A stretch of 35,069 bases of DNA, taken from NCBI GenBank assembly GCA_029974035.1, contig JARKQG010000072.1:1-35069 (forward strand). The letters run 5' to 3'. Below the pieces are notes generated by a model. It ran no database searches and was not told the DNA's origin. It saw only the letters and a program-made list of their open reading frames with translations. A program made the position numbers and the translations under genes. This document shows positions 6,977-15,127 of the stretch, piece after piece. Each line of letters opens with the position of its first letter. The stretch's first letter is position 1. This DNA comes from Eubacteriales bacterium. Lineage in GTDB: Bacteria; Bacillota_A; Clostridia; Christensenellales; Aristaeellaceae.

Positions 6977-7940
6977 GGCCGTACAGGTGGCAGGCCACCA
7001 TGTGGCCGCCCTGGTCGATGGGTTTGGGTTCCGCCGTCTTGCAGACTTCCATGCAGCTCGGGCAGCGGGTGTGAAACTTGCAGCCCGCAGGCGGATTGGT
7101 CGGGGAGGGGATCGATCCCCTGAGCAGGATACGGTCCATCCTCACGGTGGGATCGGGCGTCGGGATGGCGGAAAACAGCGCGCGGGTGTCGGGGTGCAGC
7201 GGGTTTTTGAACAGCGCCCGCTTTTTTGCGTATTCCACCATGGTGCCCAAGTACATCACGACCACGGTGTCCGAGAGGTATTCCACCACCGACAGGTCGT
7301 GGGAGATGAGCAGATACGCCATGCCGAACTGCTTTTGCAGATCCGACAGCAGGTTGATGATCTGCGCCTGGATGGATACGTCCAGGGCCGAAACCGGTTC
7401 GTCGCATACGATGAAGTCGGGCTTCAGGGCCAGCGCCCGGGCGACGCAGATGCGCTGCCGCTGCCCGCCGGAGAATTCGTGGGGATAGCGGTTTTTGTGG
7501 TAGGGCTGCAGGCCGCAGGCGCCCATGACGTCGGTGATATAGGCGTCCAGCGCGTGGTCGGGCACGATGTGGTGCTCCCGGACTGCTTCACCGATGATCT
7601 CGCTGACCGGCAGCCGGGGCGAGAGGCTGGAATAGGGGTCCTGAAAGATGATCTGCATGCGGGGCCGGAGGACGCGCATCTCGCGGGGGGAGAGGTCGAA
7701 GATTTCCCGGCCGTCAAAGCGCACCGAGCCGGAGGTCCTGTCCGTCAGCCGCAGGATGGTCTTGCCGACGGTGGTCTTCCCGCAGCCGGATTCGCCCACC
7801 AGGCCCATCGTGCTGCCCCGGGGGATGGAGAAGCTGACGCCGTCCACCGCGCGGACGCGGCCCACCGCGCGGCCAAGCATGCCGGAGCGGATCGGGTAGT
7901 GTTTGACCAGATTCCGTACCTCGAGGATGTCGTCCGTCAT
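6963..7940 (-). CDS. oppF: Oligopeptide ABC transporter ATPase, OppF type
   Basis: A nucleotide-binding subunit of 325 residues that powers peptide import together with OppD. Walker A GESGCGKT is near residue 49, the Q-loop is in IIFQDPYSSLSPR, and the ABC signature SGGQRQR, Walker B VCDEPVSALD and the H-loop SHDLSVV are all present. The C-terminal oligopeptide-transporter extension holds the cysteine cluster CKFHTRCPSCMEVC. The ATG overlaps the oppD stop (ATGA), with GGGAGG upstream. The substrate cannot be read from the sequence; dipeptides, oligopeptides or nickel chelates are possible in this family. Confidence 0.94.
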   Translation of the reverse strand: MTDDILEVRNLVKHYPIRSGMLGRAVGRVRAVDGVSFSIPRGSTMGLVGESGCGKTTVGKTILRLTDRTSGSVRFDGREIFDLSPREMRVLRPRMQIIFQDPYSSLSPRLPVSEIIGEAVREHHIVPDHALDAYITDVMGACGLQPYHKNRYPHEFSGGQRQRICVARALALKPDFIVCDEPVSALDVSIQAQIINLLSDLQKQFGMAYLLISHDLSVVEYLSDTVVVMYLGTMVEYAKKRALFKNPLHPDTRALFSAIPTPDPTVRMDRILLRGSIPSPTNPPAGCKFHTRCPSCMEVCKTAEPKPIDQGGHMVACHLYGHEAP

Positions 7941-9088
7941 TTCGCGTCGCCTCCCGTCACGCCTTCGTACAGCCAGCAGCTCACCTTATGGGTGGCCGTC
8001 AGCGCGGCTTCGCCCGGATACGCGCCCGTACACCGGTCGCACCGCTGATCGCACCGGTCGCGGAAGAAGCAGCAGTCCGGCATGTCGATCGGGTTGGGCA
8101 CGGAACCGGGAATGGAGAAGAGCCGCTCGACGTCCCGGTTGATGACGGGCCTGGAGGCCATCAGGCCTCGGGTATACGGGTGGGCGGGGGACAAAAACAC
8201 CTCGTTCGCGGTGCCCCTTTCCACCACGCGCCCCGCGTACATGACCACCACGCAGTCGGCCATCTCGGCAATGACGCCCAGATCGTGCGTGATCAGCATG
8301 ATGGAGGCGTTGATCTTGTCCTTCAGCCCGCGCAAAAGGTCCAGGATCTGGGCCTGGATGGTCACGTCCAGCGCGGTGGTGGGCTCATCCGCGATGATCA
8401 GGCGCGGGTTGCAGGCGAGGGCCATGGCGATCATCACCCGCTGGCGCATGCCGCCGGACAGCTCGTGGGGAAACAGCGCGTACGCCCGCAGAGGGTCCGC
8501 GATGCCCACCATCTCGAGGGCTTCCAGCGTGCGCTTTTTCACGGCCGCCCGGTCCATCCGGGTGTGCAGTGCGATGACCTCGTCCACCTGGTCGCCGATG
8601 GGGAGGACGGGGTTGAGGCTGGTCATGGGCTCCTGGAAGATCATGGAGACGGAGTTTCCGCGGATGCCCTGCATCACAGAGGCGGGGGCCTTTGCCACAT
8701 CAATGGCCCTGTCGCCCAGGTTCAGGCGGATGGCGCCGCCGGTAATCTGGCCCTGAGGGCGCTGCAAGAGCTGCATCAGCGAAAGGCTGGTGACCGACTT
8801 GCCGCAGCCGGATTCGCCCACCACGCCCACCGTCATGCCCTGAGGCACGTCAAAGGACACGCCGTCTACCGCGCGAACCACGCCGATGTCGGTAAAAAAG
8901 CTGGCGGAAAGGTGGTCAAATTCCACGATATTGGCCTCGCTGCGCATGTGGCACAGATATTCGCTCTCCGGCACATGCCTTCGGTTCAGCTTCTTTTCAA
9001 GCTGGTCCGTAATGCGCCGGTTCTCCCGGGAGATCCGGCGCGATTCCCGGGCGGTGATGTAATGGGCATTGCGCCATTCTATCTTCAT
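7937..9088 (-). CDS. oppD: Oligopeptide ABC transporter ATPase, OppD type, with N-terminal extension
   Basis: The second ATPase subunit, 383 residues. Walker A GESGCGKS, signature LSGGMRQR, Walker B IADEPTTALD and H-loop THDLGV are intact. The C-terminal extension carries cysteines (CCFFRDRCDQRCDRC). Compared with typical OppD (~330 residues) it has a charged, probably helical N-terminal extension of about 48 residues, rich in Arg and Glu (ITARESRRISRENRRITDQL). I kept the start at 9088 because AGGTAGG lies upstream, whereas the internal Met48 has no ribosome site. The gap to oppC is 9 bases. Confidence 0.93.
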   Translation of the reverse strand: MKIEWRNAHYITARESRRISRENRRITDQLEKKLNRRHVPESEYLCHMRSEANIVEFDHLSASFFTDIGVVRAVDGVSFDVPQGMTVGVVGESGCGKSVTSLSLMQLLQRPQGQITGGAIRLNLGDRAIDVAKAPASVMQGIRGNSVSMIFQEPMTSLNPVLPIGDQVDEVIALHTRMDRAAVKKRTLEALEMVGIADPLRAYALFPHELSGGMRQRVMIAMALACNPRLIIADEPTTALDVTIQAQILDLLRGLKDKINASIMLITHDLGVIAEMADCVVVMYAGRVVERGTANEVFLSPAHPYTRGLMASRPVINRDVERLFSIPGSVPNPIDMPDCCFFRDRCDQRCDRCTGAYPGEAALTATHKVSCWLYEGVTGGDAK

Positions 9089-9097
9089 CGCGATCGC

Positions 9098-10825
9098 CTA
9101 CCTTTTCATCCTGGGATCGAAGGCGTCGCGCAGGCCGTCGCCCACAAAGTTGAAGCCGAGCACCGTGGTCAGGATCAGAAAGCCCGCCGGAATCCAGAGG
9201 AACCAGTAGTGGGTCATCACGTGCAGGTTGGTGGCGGAATTGATGATCGAGCCCCAGGAGGCCAGCGGGTACTTGATGCCCAGGCCCAGGAAGCTGAGCG
9301 TCGCCTCGGCGATGATGATGTTGCCCAGGTTCATCGTGGCATGCACGATCAGAAGCGGCATCACGTTGGGCACCAGGTGGCGGAAGATGCGCCGGGAGGC
9401 GCGAATGCCGGCGGCCTCGGTGGCCACCATGAAGTCCTGTTCCCGCAGGGACAGGATCTGCCCGCGCACGATGCGCGCCACGGTGGTCCAGTTCATGACG
9501 CCCAGGATCAGCATCAGAAGAAAGATGCGCGCGTAGGGCCCGATCCCCGCGGAGTCCATCACCGCGCCGGCGATGATCATCATCGGCCAGTAGGGGATGC
9601 AGTTGAAAAGGTCTACAAATCGCATGAGCAGCGTATCCGCCTTGCCGCCGAAGTAACCGGATATGCCGCCGAGGGTCACGCCGATCAAAAGCTCGATCAG
9701 CACCACCACAAAGCCCACCATCAGCGAAATACGGCCGCCGTACATCAGCCGCGTCAGCACGTCCATGCCGTTGCTGTCGGTGCCCAGCGGATGGGCGGGG
9801 GACGGGGCGGCGTAGATGTCGATCAACGGTACGGTGGCGCTGGTCATCACGGAATAGGTGTCCTTGACCAGGCTCAGCGTGTAGTCGGTCTTGCCGTTCC
9901 CGCCCTCCGTGGAAAAAGAGCGAGCGCCGGAGGCGATGGCCTCACGCACCGCGGTTTTGAAGGAGATCGGCAAAAATGATCCGGAATCAATCGGGTTCAC
10001 GATGATCAGACTGGCGTCGGCGTAGGGCGCGCCGCCCTTTTTGATCCCGTAGGAGCCGTCCGCTTCCTCGATCTGGTAGGCTTCGCCGTCGAGATGGAAG
10101 GCGGACTGCTTTGCGGCGATGGCGTCCATCGCCGCGGCGCAAAAGGCCAGCGAACCCACCGCCTTTTCGTCGGCTTGGTGATGTGCGTCAAACACCAGCC
10201 TGGAAGCCAGCGCGACGGTCCGGCTGCGGCCCAGCACTGCGTTTTTTCCGGAATGGGAGACGAGATAGCGCACGCCGTCCAGCATAAATTCCGCGCCGTC
10301 CGAGGCGGCCGCCCGTTCAAAGGCCGCCTTCAGCGCGTCGTCCAGCGTCTGACTGCCCTTGGCGTAGGTCAGCCCGCCTTTGATGACCAGCGCGGTGGTC
10401 AGCGTGTCCAGCCGGTCGATCCGGTAGTAATCCTCGCCGCCGGAGGCGATGGAATACCGGGTGTCGCCGTCAAAAAAGATGGAATCCCCGTTGTTCCGGG
10501 CCAGCACGAAGGCGGCGCGGGCCGAGGCGGGAAAGGACTGTCCGTCCAGCGTGGTATAGCGCAGTTCCCGGTTGACGGTGGCGCTGGCGCAGCGCTTGTC
10601 CATGGCGCCGTAGGTCTTGAACACCTGGGACTGGGTGTAGGGCATCAAAAGGGCGCCCGGAAAGGAAAACAGAAACATCACAGTCAGGATTATGAGGCCG
10701 GTGATCGCCAGGCGGTTCCGGACGAAGCGCTTCATCACCAGCATCGACGGCGACAGCACCTTGACGCGGCGCTCGTCGCTCAGGGATTCGGTGCCAGGCC
10801 GCGCGTTCTTTTGCTGCTCGCTCAT
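9098..10825 (-). CDS. oppC: Oligopeptide ABC transporter permease OppC with large repeated extracellular insertion
   Basis: An inner permease of 575 residues, almost twice the usual ~300. Residues 1-62 are the normal N-terminal cytoplasmic segment and first membrane helix. Residues ~345-575 are the normal transmembrane core, starting HPLGTDSNGMDVLTRL and containing the ATPase-coupling loop EAAGIRASRRIFRHLVPN. The ~275 residues between them lie outside the membrane. They are built from about four diverged repeats (100-152, 164-212, 231-276, 288-327), each with an Ala-rich helix, a F-x-LDG-x-x-Y motif and a hydrophobic strand. GGAGG precedes the ATG. The insertion may form an extra substrate-receptor or docking domain. 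Confidence 0.92.
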   Translation of the reverse strand: MSEQQKNARPGTESLSDERRVKVLSPSMLVMKRFVRNRLAITGLIILTVMFLFSFPGALLMPYTQSQVFKTYGAMDKRCASATVNRELRYTTLDGQSFPASARAAFVLARNNGDSIFFDGDTRYSIASGGEDYYRIDRLDTLTTALVIKGGLTYAKGSQTLDDALKAAFERAAASDGAEFMLDGVRYLVSHSGKNAVLGRSRTVALASRLVFDAHHQADEKAVGSLAFCAAAMDAIAAKQSAFHLDGEAYQIEEADGSYGIKKGGAPYADASLIIVNPIDSGSFLPISFKTAVREAIASGARSFSTEGGNGKTDYTLSLVKDTYSVMTSATVPLIDIYAAPSPAHPLGTDSNGMDVLTRLMYGGRISLMVGFVVVLIELLIGVTLGGISGYFGGKADTLLMRFVDLFNCIPYWPMMIIAGAVMDSAGIGPYARIFLLMLILGVMNWTTVARIVRGQILSLREQDFMVATEAAGIRASRRIFRHLVPNVMPLLIVHATMNLGNIIIAEATLSFLGLGIKYPLASWGSIINSATNLHVMTHYWFLWIPAGFLILTTVLGFNFVGDGLRDAFDPRMKR

Positions 10826-10838
10826 GCCGGCACCTCCG

Positions 10839-11825
10839 CTAATTGACCCGCACGCGGGGATCGGCCACCGCGTACAGGATGTCCGCCATGATCAGGCTGA
10901 CCTGCGTCAGCGCGATCAGGAACACGAGGTAGAACATCGTAAAGGGGATATCGCCGGCCACCATCGCCTGGTAGGCGACGTAGCCGATGCCCGGGATCTG
11001 GTACAGCGTCTCGGTGATCATCGAGCCCGCAAACAGCTCCGGCAGCATGTAACTCATGTAGGAGATCAGCGGAATCAGCGCGTTGCGAAAGGCGTGCTTG
11101 TTGATGACCACGCGCTCGCTCAGGCCCTTGGCCCGGGCGGTGCGGATGTAGTCGGCGGACAGCACCTCCAGCATGCTGGTGCGGGTATAGCGCATCAGCC
11201 CGCCCACCGACAGCATGCCCAGCGTCAGCACGGGCAGCACCATGTGGCGCGCCATATCGGCCAGCTTGCCCCAGGTGTTCAGCTGTTCGTAAAACCGGCC
11301 CACGATGCCGTACAGATCAAACCAGCCCAGCCTGACCGCGAAGATGTACTTCAGGATGGTGGCCAGAAAGAAAGTGGGCAGCGACATGCCCATCAGCGAA
11401 AAGACCGTCACGAAATAATCCGTCCGGCTGTACCGCTTCCGGGCCGCCAGGATGCCCAGCGGGATGCAAAGAAAAATTTCCAGCACGAACGTGAGGGTGT
11501 TGATCCCCACGCTGTACCAGATGACGTTTACAAATTTCTGCGTGACAGGCAGGTTGTAGGCCCAGGATTCGCCAAATTCGCCGCGCAGCGCGTTGCCAAG
11601 CCAATGGGAAAAGCCCTGAAGGATGCCCTGATCCATGCCGTATACCTGGTTGAGCTGCGCGAGCCACTCGGTGTAGCTTCGGCCGTCGGGCAGCGCGGCG
11701 CGCTGCCTCGCAATGTTCTCCACGTAGGAAAAGGGCAGGCAGCGGATCACCGTATACACGATCAGAGAGCCAAAAAACACAATCAGCGCGCCCAGCGCCA
11801 ACCGCCTCAGTATGAATCTGTGCAT
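10839..11825 (-). CDS. oppB: Oligopeptide ABC transporter permease OppB
   Basis: A permease of 328 residues and normal length. It has an N-terminal helix (10-28), a periplasmic loop with LPDGRSYTEWLAQLNQVYGM, and a core of about five more helices. The coupling loop YIRTARAKGLSERVVINKHA and the segment RNALIPLISYMSYMLPELFAGS are typical of OppB/DppB. The C-terminus VADPRVRVN is also typical. GAAGGGTAG precedes the ATG. It follows oppA after a gap that holds a 16-bp stem-loop. Confidence 0.94.
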   Translation of the reverse strand: MHRFILRRLALGALIVFFGSLIVYTVIRCLPFSYVENIARQRAALPDGRSYTEWLAQLNQVYGMDQGILQGFSHWLGNALRGEFGESWAYNLPVTQKFVNVIWYSVGINTLTFVLEIFLCIPLGILAARKRYSRTDYFVTVFSLMGMSLPTFFLATILKYIFAVRLGWFDLYGIVGRFYEQLNTWGKLADMARHMVLPVLTLGMLSVGGLMRYTRTSMLEVLSADYIRTARAKGLSERVVINKHAFRNALIPLISYMSYMLPELFAGSMITETLYQIPGIGYVAYQAMVAGDIPFTMFYLVFLIALTQVSLIMADILYAVADPRVRVN

Positions 11826-11853
11826 GCGCTCTACCCTTCGCCGGAAAACATGC

Positions 11854-11889
11854 CGCGCATTGAACCCGCGCGGGCGGGTTCAATGCGCG
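11854..11889 (-). repeat. oppA-oppB intercistronic stem-loop
   Basis: CGCGCATTGAACCCGC (11854-11869) and GCGGGTTCAATGCGCG (11874-11889) form a perfect 16-bp stem with loop GCGG. There is no T-run, so it is unlikely to stop all transcription. In this position it could protect the oppA message or let only part of transcription pass, giving more binding protein than permease. Confidence 0.75.
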
Positions 11890-11905
11890 CTCTGCCGTAT
11901 CCGGG

Positions 11906-14329
11906 CTATTTCGCCGTGGCCATCGCGATGTTATAGACTTCCTTCTGCCACATGTAGAACGTGGTCACGTCCGGCGTAAAGGTGGCCGGGTCGATGCGCA
12001 CCGGGGAGTAGACGGTGGAGTTCTGGCGCTGGTAGACCGGGATTTCGACGGCCCAGTCCATGATGATGTCCAAACACTGCCGGTAGACTTCCCTGCGGTA
12101 GGACTGGTCGGGGGACTTGCGGGCATCCACCAACAGTTGATCCAGCGCGGCGTCCGCGATGTGGTCGTAATTGGAGTCGGAACCGCCCTCGCCCACGATG
12201 CCGGAGGAATGGTAGTTCTGGTACATATCCGGGTCGATGCTGGGCTGCCATACGGCGCACCAGAGCTGCTGTGTGCCGGAGTTCAGCGCGTCCATCATTA
12301 TGGCGGCGTCGGAGAGGTCGCTGATCTTGAGCTCGAGGCCAACCGTGGCCAGCGCCGCCCTGGCGTCGGTCAGGATTGCGAAGGACGGGTGGTCGCCGAC
12401 ACCGTCCGCCAGGAGATAGATTTCGTAGGAAAGGCTTGCGCCTTCCGGCGCGGCGGTGAACTTGCCGGCGGCCTCGTCAAAGGTGTAGCCCGCCGCCTTG
12501 AAGTAGCCGACGGCGGCCTTCAGCGCGGCGTCGTAGCGATCGTCGGCGGACATGTCGGCGGTGTAGATGGGGGTGCCGTCCGGCGCGGTGGAGTAGGCCG
12601 GCCGGTAGTCATCGTCGGTGGGCTGCGGCGCGGCCCAGGAGGTGTTGGAGATGGGATAGTTGATCACGGAGGCCGCATCGCCGTAGTAGCTGTCCACGGC
12701 CACGTCGCGATAGGCGGCGAGCACCGTGGCCAGACCCTTGCGAAGCGCCCTGGATGCCTCTGAACCCGGCACGCCGCCTACGTTCACCGTGCCGGCATTG
12801 ATGCCGATGTAGCCGTAGCCCAGATGGTCCACGCGCTCGGTGACGATGGTATCGCCGGTCAGCTCCCCGTTGGCGTTATGGCCGCGGATTTCCTCAAACG
12901 CAGCCTTGCTGCCGTTCATATCGCCCATATCGACCGTGCCGGTGGCCACGGCGGTCACAATTTCGCTGGTGGGCGTCTCCTTGAACTGCACGTATCTGGT
13001 CGCGGGCGCGCCCAGAAAAAACAGGTCGTTGGCCTCGTAGTAGATCACGCGGTTTTCGTACTTGACAAACTTATAGGGGCCCGCGCCCGCCGGCCGGGCG
13101 GTCTTGGCCTTCACGGTGGTCAGGTCGCCGTAAGGGAAGCCAAATTTGTTGCCGGCGTAATCGTACTGCGCCGGATCGCCGTAATAGTGCATCGGCGCGA
13201 TGGGGATGTCAAACACGTTGTAGATGGCGGACGCTTCAAAGCCGTTCATGGTGATGGTGATGGTGTAGTCGTCCACCTTTTTGATGCCTTCGATGTTGGG
13301 GAAGCCGCCGGCGGCTGCCTCGTCCTTCGGGCCCCATTGCTTGATGAAAGCTTCCTTGGCGGCGTCGGAGATCGGCTTGGCGCCGGGGTTCGGGGATTCC
13401 GTGAAAAAGAAAGCGTCGGGATCGCCGGCGTACTTCGCGTATGTCTCCTCGTAGTAGTCGCCGATGACGGGCTTGGCCTCGGCCAGCGTCCAGGTCTTGC
13501 CGGAGGCGCCGGTCAGCACGCCGTCGGCGACCTCGCCAAAGCCCCACAGCGCCATGCCGAAGGCCACCTGAAGGCCCGGATCGGCGGCGACCTCCTCGGG
13601 GGTGAAGCCCACGACGGCCTGGGTGTTGTCGGCGTAATTGGCCATGCAGTAGTCCACAATGCCCTGCACGGCGCCGGTCCATTCGGCCTTGAGGGCCGCC
13701 CAGTAGCCCTCCTGCTGCGCCTTGGTGAAGGCGTCGCCCTCGGCCCGGGCATGGCCGGGGCCCGCCTTGATAATGGCGTCCACGACGGACTGGTACTTGG
13801 CGTACACGTCCTCGCTGGTCTGCGTGCGGTAGTTCTGCAGGCCCACGATGTTGTAGCTGTTGATGGTGGCCGATCCCACGTAGCTGGGATCGCAATAGAC
13901 GTAATAACTAAAGATCACGTCGTCCGCGGTCAGCGGCTCGCCGTCGGAAAACCTGAGGTCCTCCCGCAGCTTTACGGTGTAGACCGTTTGATCCGCCTTT
14001 TCGTCATAGTTGACGGAGATGTCCGCAGGGCCCTTGTAAGTATATTCCGCGTCGCCGAGCTTGCGCGTTTCGCCCTCAATGGCATTGTTCACCACTTCGC
14101 CCAAGCGGTCGTAGGTCAGAAGACGCAGCTGAACCATGTCGCTGGCGCTGTTGTCCGTCACGCTGTCGACAAAAAACGGGTTGAATTTTTCGCTGAATTG
14201 TTCGAAGGCAACCACCAGCGGCGTGTCAGCGCCGGCGGGCACGGCGGTTTCCGACAAGGCCGTCAAGCCGCCGCCCGACATGGCCAGGGCAAGCAGCACA
14301 GAGAGGAAAATGCGCAGATGCTTGACCAT
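11906..14329 (-). CDS. oppA: Oligopeptide-type extracellular solute-binding protein (SBP family 5), enlarged
   Basis: A binding protein of 807 residues; typical members have 530-620. It begins MVKHLRIFLSVLLALAM, and AAGGAGG lies upstream. Longer frames reach 14440, but they cross the promoter. The signal peptide ends near ALS-ET and lacks a lipobox cysteine. Family blocks are present: LREDLRFSDGEPLTADDVIF (121-140), KKVDDYTITITM (350-361), GAGPYKFVKYE (415-425) and SIDPDMYQNYHSSG towards the end. Residues ~170-343, between the SYNIVGL block and NIEGIKKVDDY, are an insertion not seen in OppA/DppA. It is rich in Ala, Tyr and acidic residues. The leader can form a 7-bp hairpin (14353-14377). First gene of the opp operon. 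Confidence 0.9.
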   Translation of the reverse strand: MVKHLRIFLSVLLALAMSGGGLTALSETAVPAGADTPLVVAFEQFSEKFNPFFVDSVTDNSASDMVQLRLLTYDRLGEVVNNAIEGETRKLGDAEYTYKGPADISVNYDEKADQTVYTVKLREDLRFSDGEPLTADDVIFSYYVYCDPSYVGSATINSYNIVGLQNYRTQTSEDVYAKYQSVVDAIIKAGPGHARAEGDAFTKAQQEGYWAALKAEWTGAVQGIVDYCMANYADNTQAVVGFTPEEVAADPGLQVAFGMALWGFGEVADGVLTGASGKTWTLAEAKPVIGDYYEETYAKYAGDPDAFFFTESPNPGAKPISDAAKEAFIKQWGPKDEAAAGGFPNIEGIKKVDDYTITITMNGFEASAIYNVFDIPIAPMHYYGDPAQYDYAGNKFGFPYGDLTTVKAKTARPAGAGPYKFVKYENRVIYYEANDLFFLGAPATRYVQFKETPTSEIVTAVATGTVDMGDMNGSKAAFEEIRGHNANGELTGDTIVTERVDHLGYGYIGINAGTVNVGGVPGSEASRALRKGLATVLAAYRDVAVDSYYGDAASVINYPISNTSWAAPQPTDDDYRPAYSTAPDGTPIYTADMSADDRYDAALKAAVGYFKAAGYTFDEAAGKFTAAPEGASLSYEIYLLADGVGDHPSFAILTDARAALATVGLELKISDLSDAAIMMDALNSGTQQLWCAVWQPSIDPDMYQNYHSSGIVGEGGSDSNYDHIADAALDQLLVDARKSPDQSYRREVYRQCLDIIMDWAVEIPVYQRQNSTVYSPVRIDPATFTPDVTTFYMWQKEVYNIAMATAK

Positions 14330-14387
14330 CCCCAAGCCCTCCTTCAAATAATTTGGCGGCAACGCGACCACCGCCAACATCCATACG

Positions 14388-14416
14388 AGTATACCACCGG
14401 CATATGGATCAGTCAA
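14388..14416 (-). promoter_or_regulatory. opp operon promoter
   Basis: On the minus strand, TTGACT (14411-14416), a 17-base spacer and TATACT (14388-14393). It is an almost consensus sigma-A promoter, about 60 bases before oppA. Confidence 0.85.
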
Positions 14417-14452
14417 CCAGATTTGACACGCTTCTTCCATATATGTGAAGCC

Positions 14453-14481
14453 TTGCGGCCGGGTGCGCGATGTGCTATCAT
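14453..14481 (+). promoter_or_regulatory. Promoter of the four-helix membrane protein gene
   Basis: TTGCGG (14453-14458), a 17-base spacer and TATCAT (14476-14481) with an extended -10 TGC. It is back to back with the opp promoter, 36 bases apart between the two -35 boxes. Confidence 0.65.
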
Positions 14482-14509
14482 GCTTTCAAATTGTGAAGGA
14501 GTTGATCCG

Positions 14510-15046
14510 GTGCGGCGGGCATGGACGAAGGACTACGCCGAGGCGGAGGGCGCGGACGGACGGACGGGTTACATCTACACCGGAAAGCGGTATGCGCTGA
14601 CGGCGGAGGGCCGCCGGGTCTACCTGCGCCGCGTAATGCCCCTGCTGATCATCGCGGCGGCCGGACTCGCGGCGCTGGGGCTGATGGACGCGCCCGGCTC
14701 CCGCGCGGCATACGTGGCGATGCCCTGGGCGGCGCTGGTCTTTCTGGCGGCGCTGGCGCTTTTTGACCTCGCGTGCGCCCTTGCCGCCAGACGCCCGCTG
14801 ACGGCGCGCGATTACCGCGCCTCCGCCCTCCGGCTGGAACACACGCTGGGCTGGGCCGCCGTCCTGTCGGCGCTTCTTGTGGTGGCGGACTTCTTCTTTA
14901 TGGCGCTGGGCGGCTTTCCTGCGGCGGAATATCGCTTTTTCGCGGGCGCCGCGCTGGTCTTTGCGGTATTTGTCGCGCTTTGGCGGACGCAGAGGCGCGC
15001 GCTCTGGCGCGAGATCCCGCCCGAATCCCCGGCGGAACCCGACTGA
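14510..15046 (+). CDS. Four-helix membrane protein, unknown function
   Basis: 178 residues from a GTG start that has GAAGGAG eight bases upstream. A larger frame extends far into oppA antisense sequence and is not credible. The N-terminal 40 residues are polar and charged (YIYTGKRYALTAEGRRVYLRR). Four hydrophobic segments follow at about 41-59, 66-90, 112-132 and 140-158, and the cytoplasmic tail is Pro/Glu-rich. I do not recognise a named family. It is divergent from the opp operon and 81 bases before the nucleotidyltransferase fusion, with which it may be co-transcribed. Confidence 0.75.
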   Translation: MRRAWTKDYAEAEGADGRTGYIYTGKRYALTAEGRRVYLRRVMPLLIIAAAGLAALGLMDAPGSRAAYVAMPWAALVFLAALALFDLACALAARRPLTARDYRASALRLEHTLGWAAVLSALLVVADFFFMALGGFPAAEYRFFAGAALVFAVFVALWRTQRRALWREIPPESPAEPD

Positions 15047-15084
15047 AGCGACATTTTCCGGCCAAATTGCATTGAAGGCGTCAT

Positions 15085-15118
15085 CTCCGGCAAGAATACG
15101 CATACATTCCTGCCGGAG
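15085..15118 (+). promoter_or_regulatory. Hairpin that can occlude the Shine-Dalgarno of the downstream gene
   Basis: CTCCGGCAAGAAT (15085-15097) can pair with ATTCCTGCCGGAG (15106-15118) at 12 of 13 positions, with loop ACGCATAC. The 3' arm contains GGAG of the ribosome site GGAGG (15115-15119) used by the GTG at 15128. A folded leader would hide the ribosome site. As DNA it could equally be an operator. Confidence 0.5.
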
Positions 15119-15127
15119 GTTTTGTTT

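Noticed and set aside
12824..14509. Long plus-strand extension upstream of the four-helix membrane protein
   Set aside because: It runs through antisense oppA and both divergent promoters; the GTG at 14510 has a proper Shine-Dalgarno sequence.
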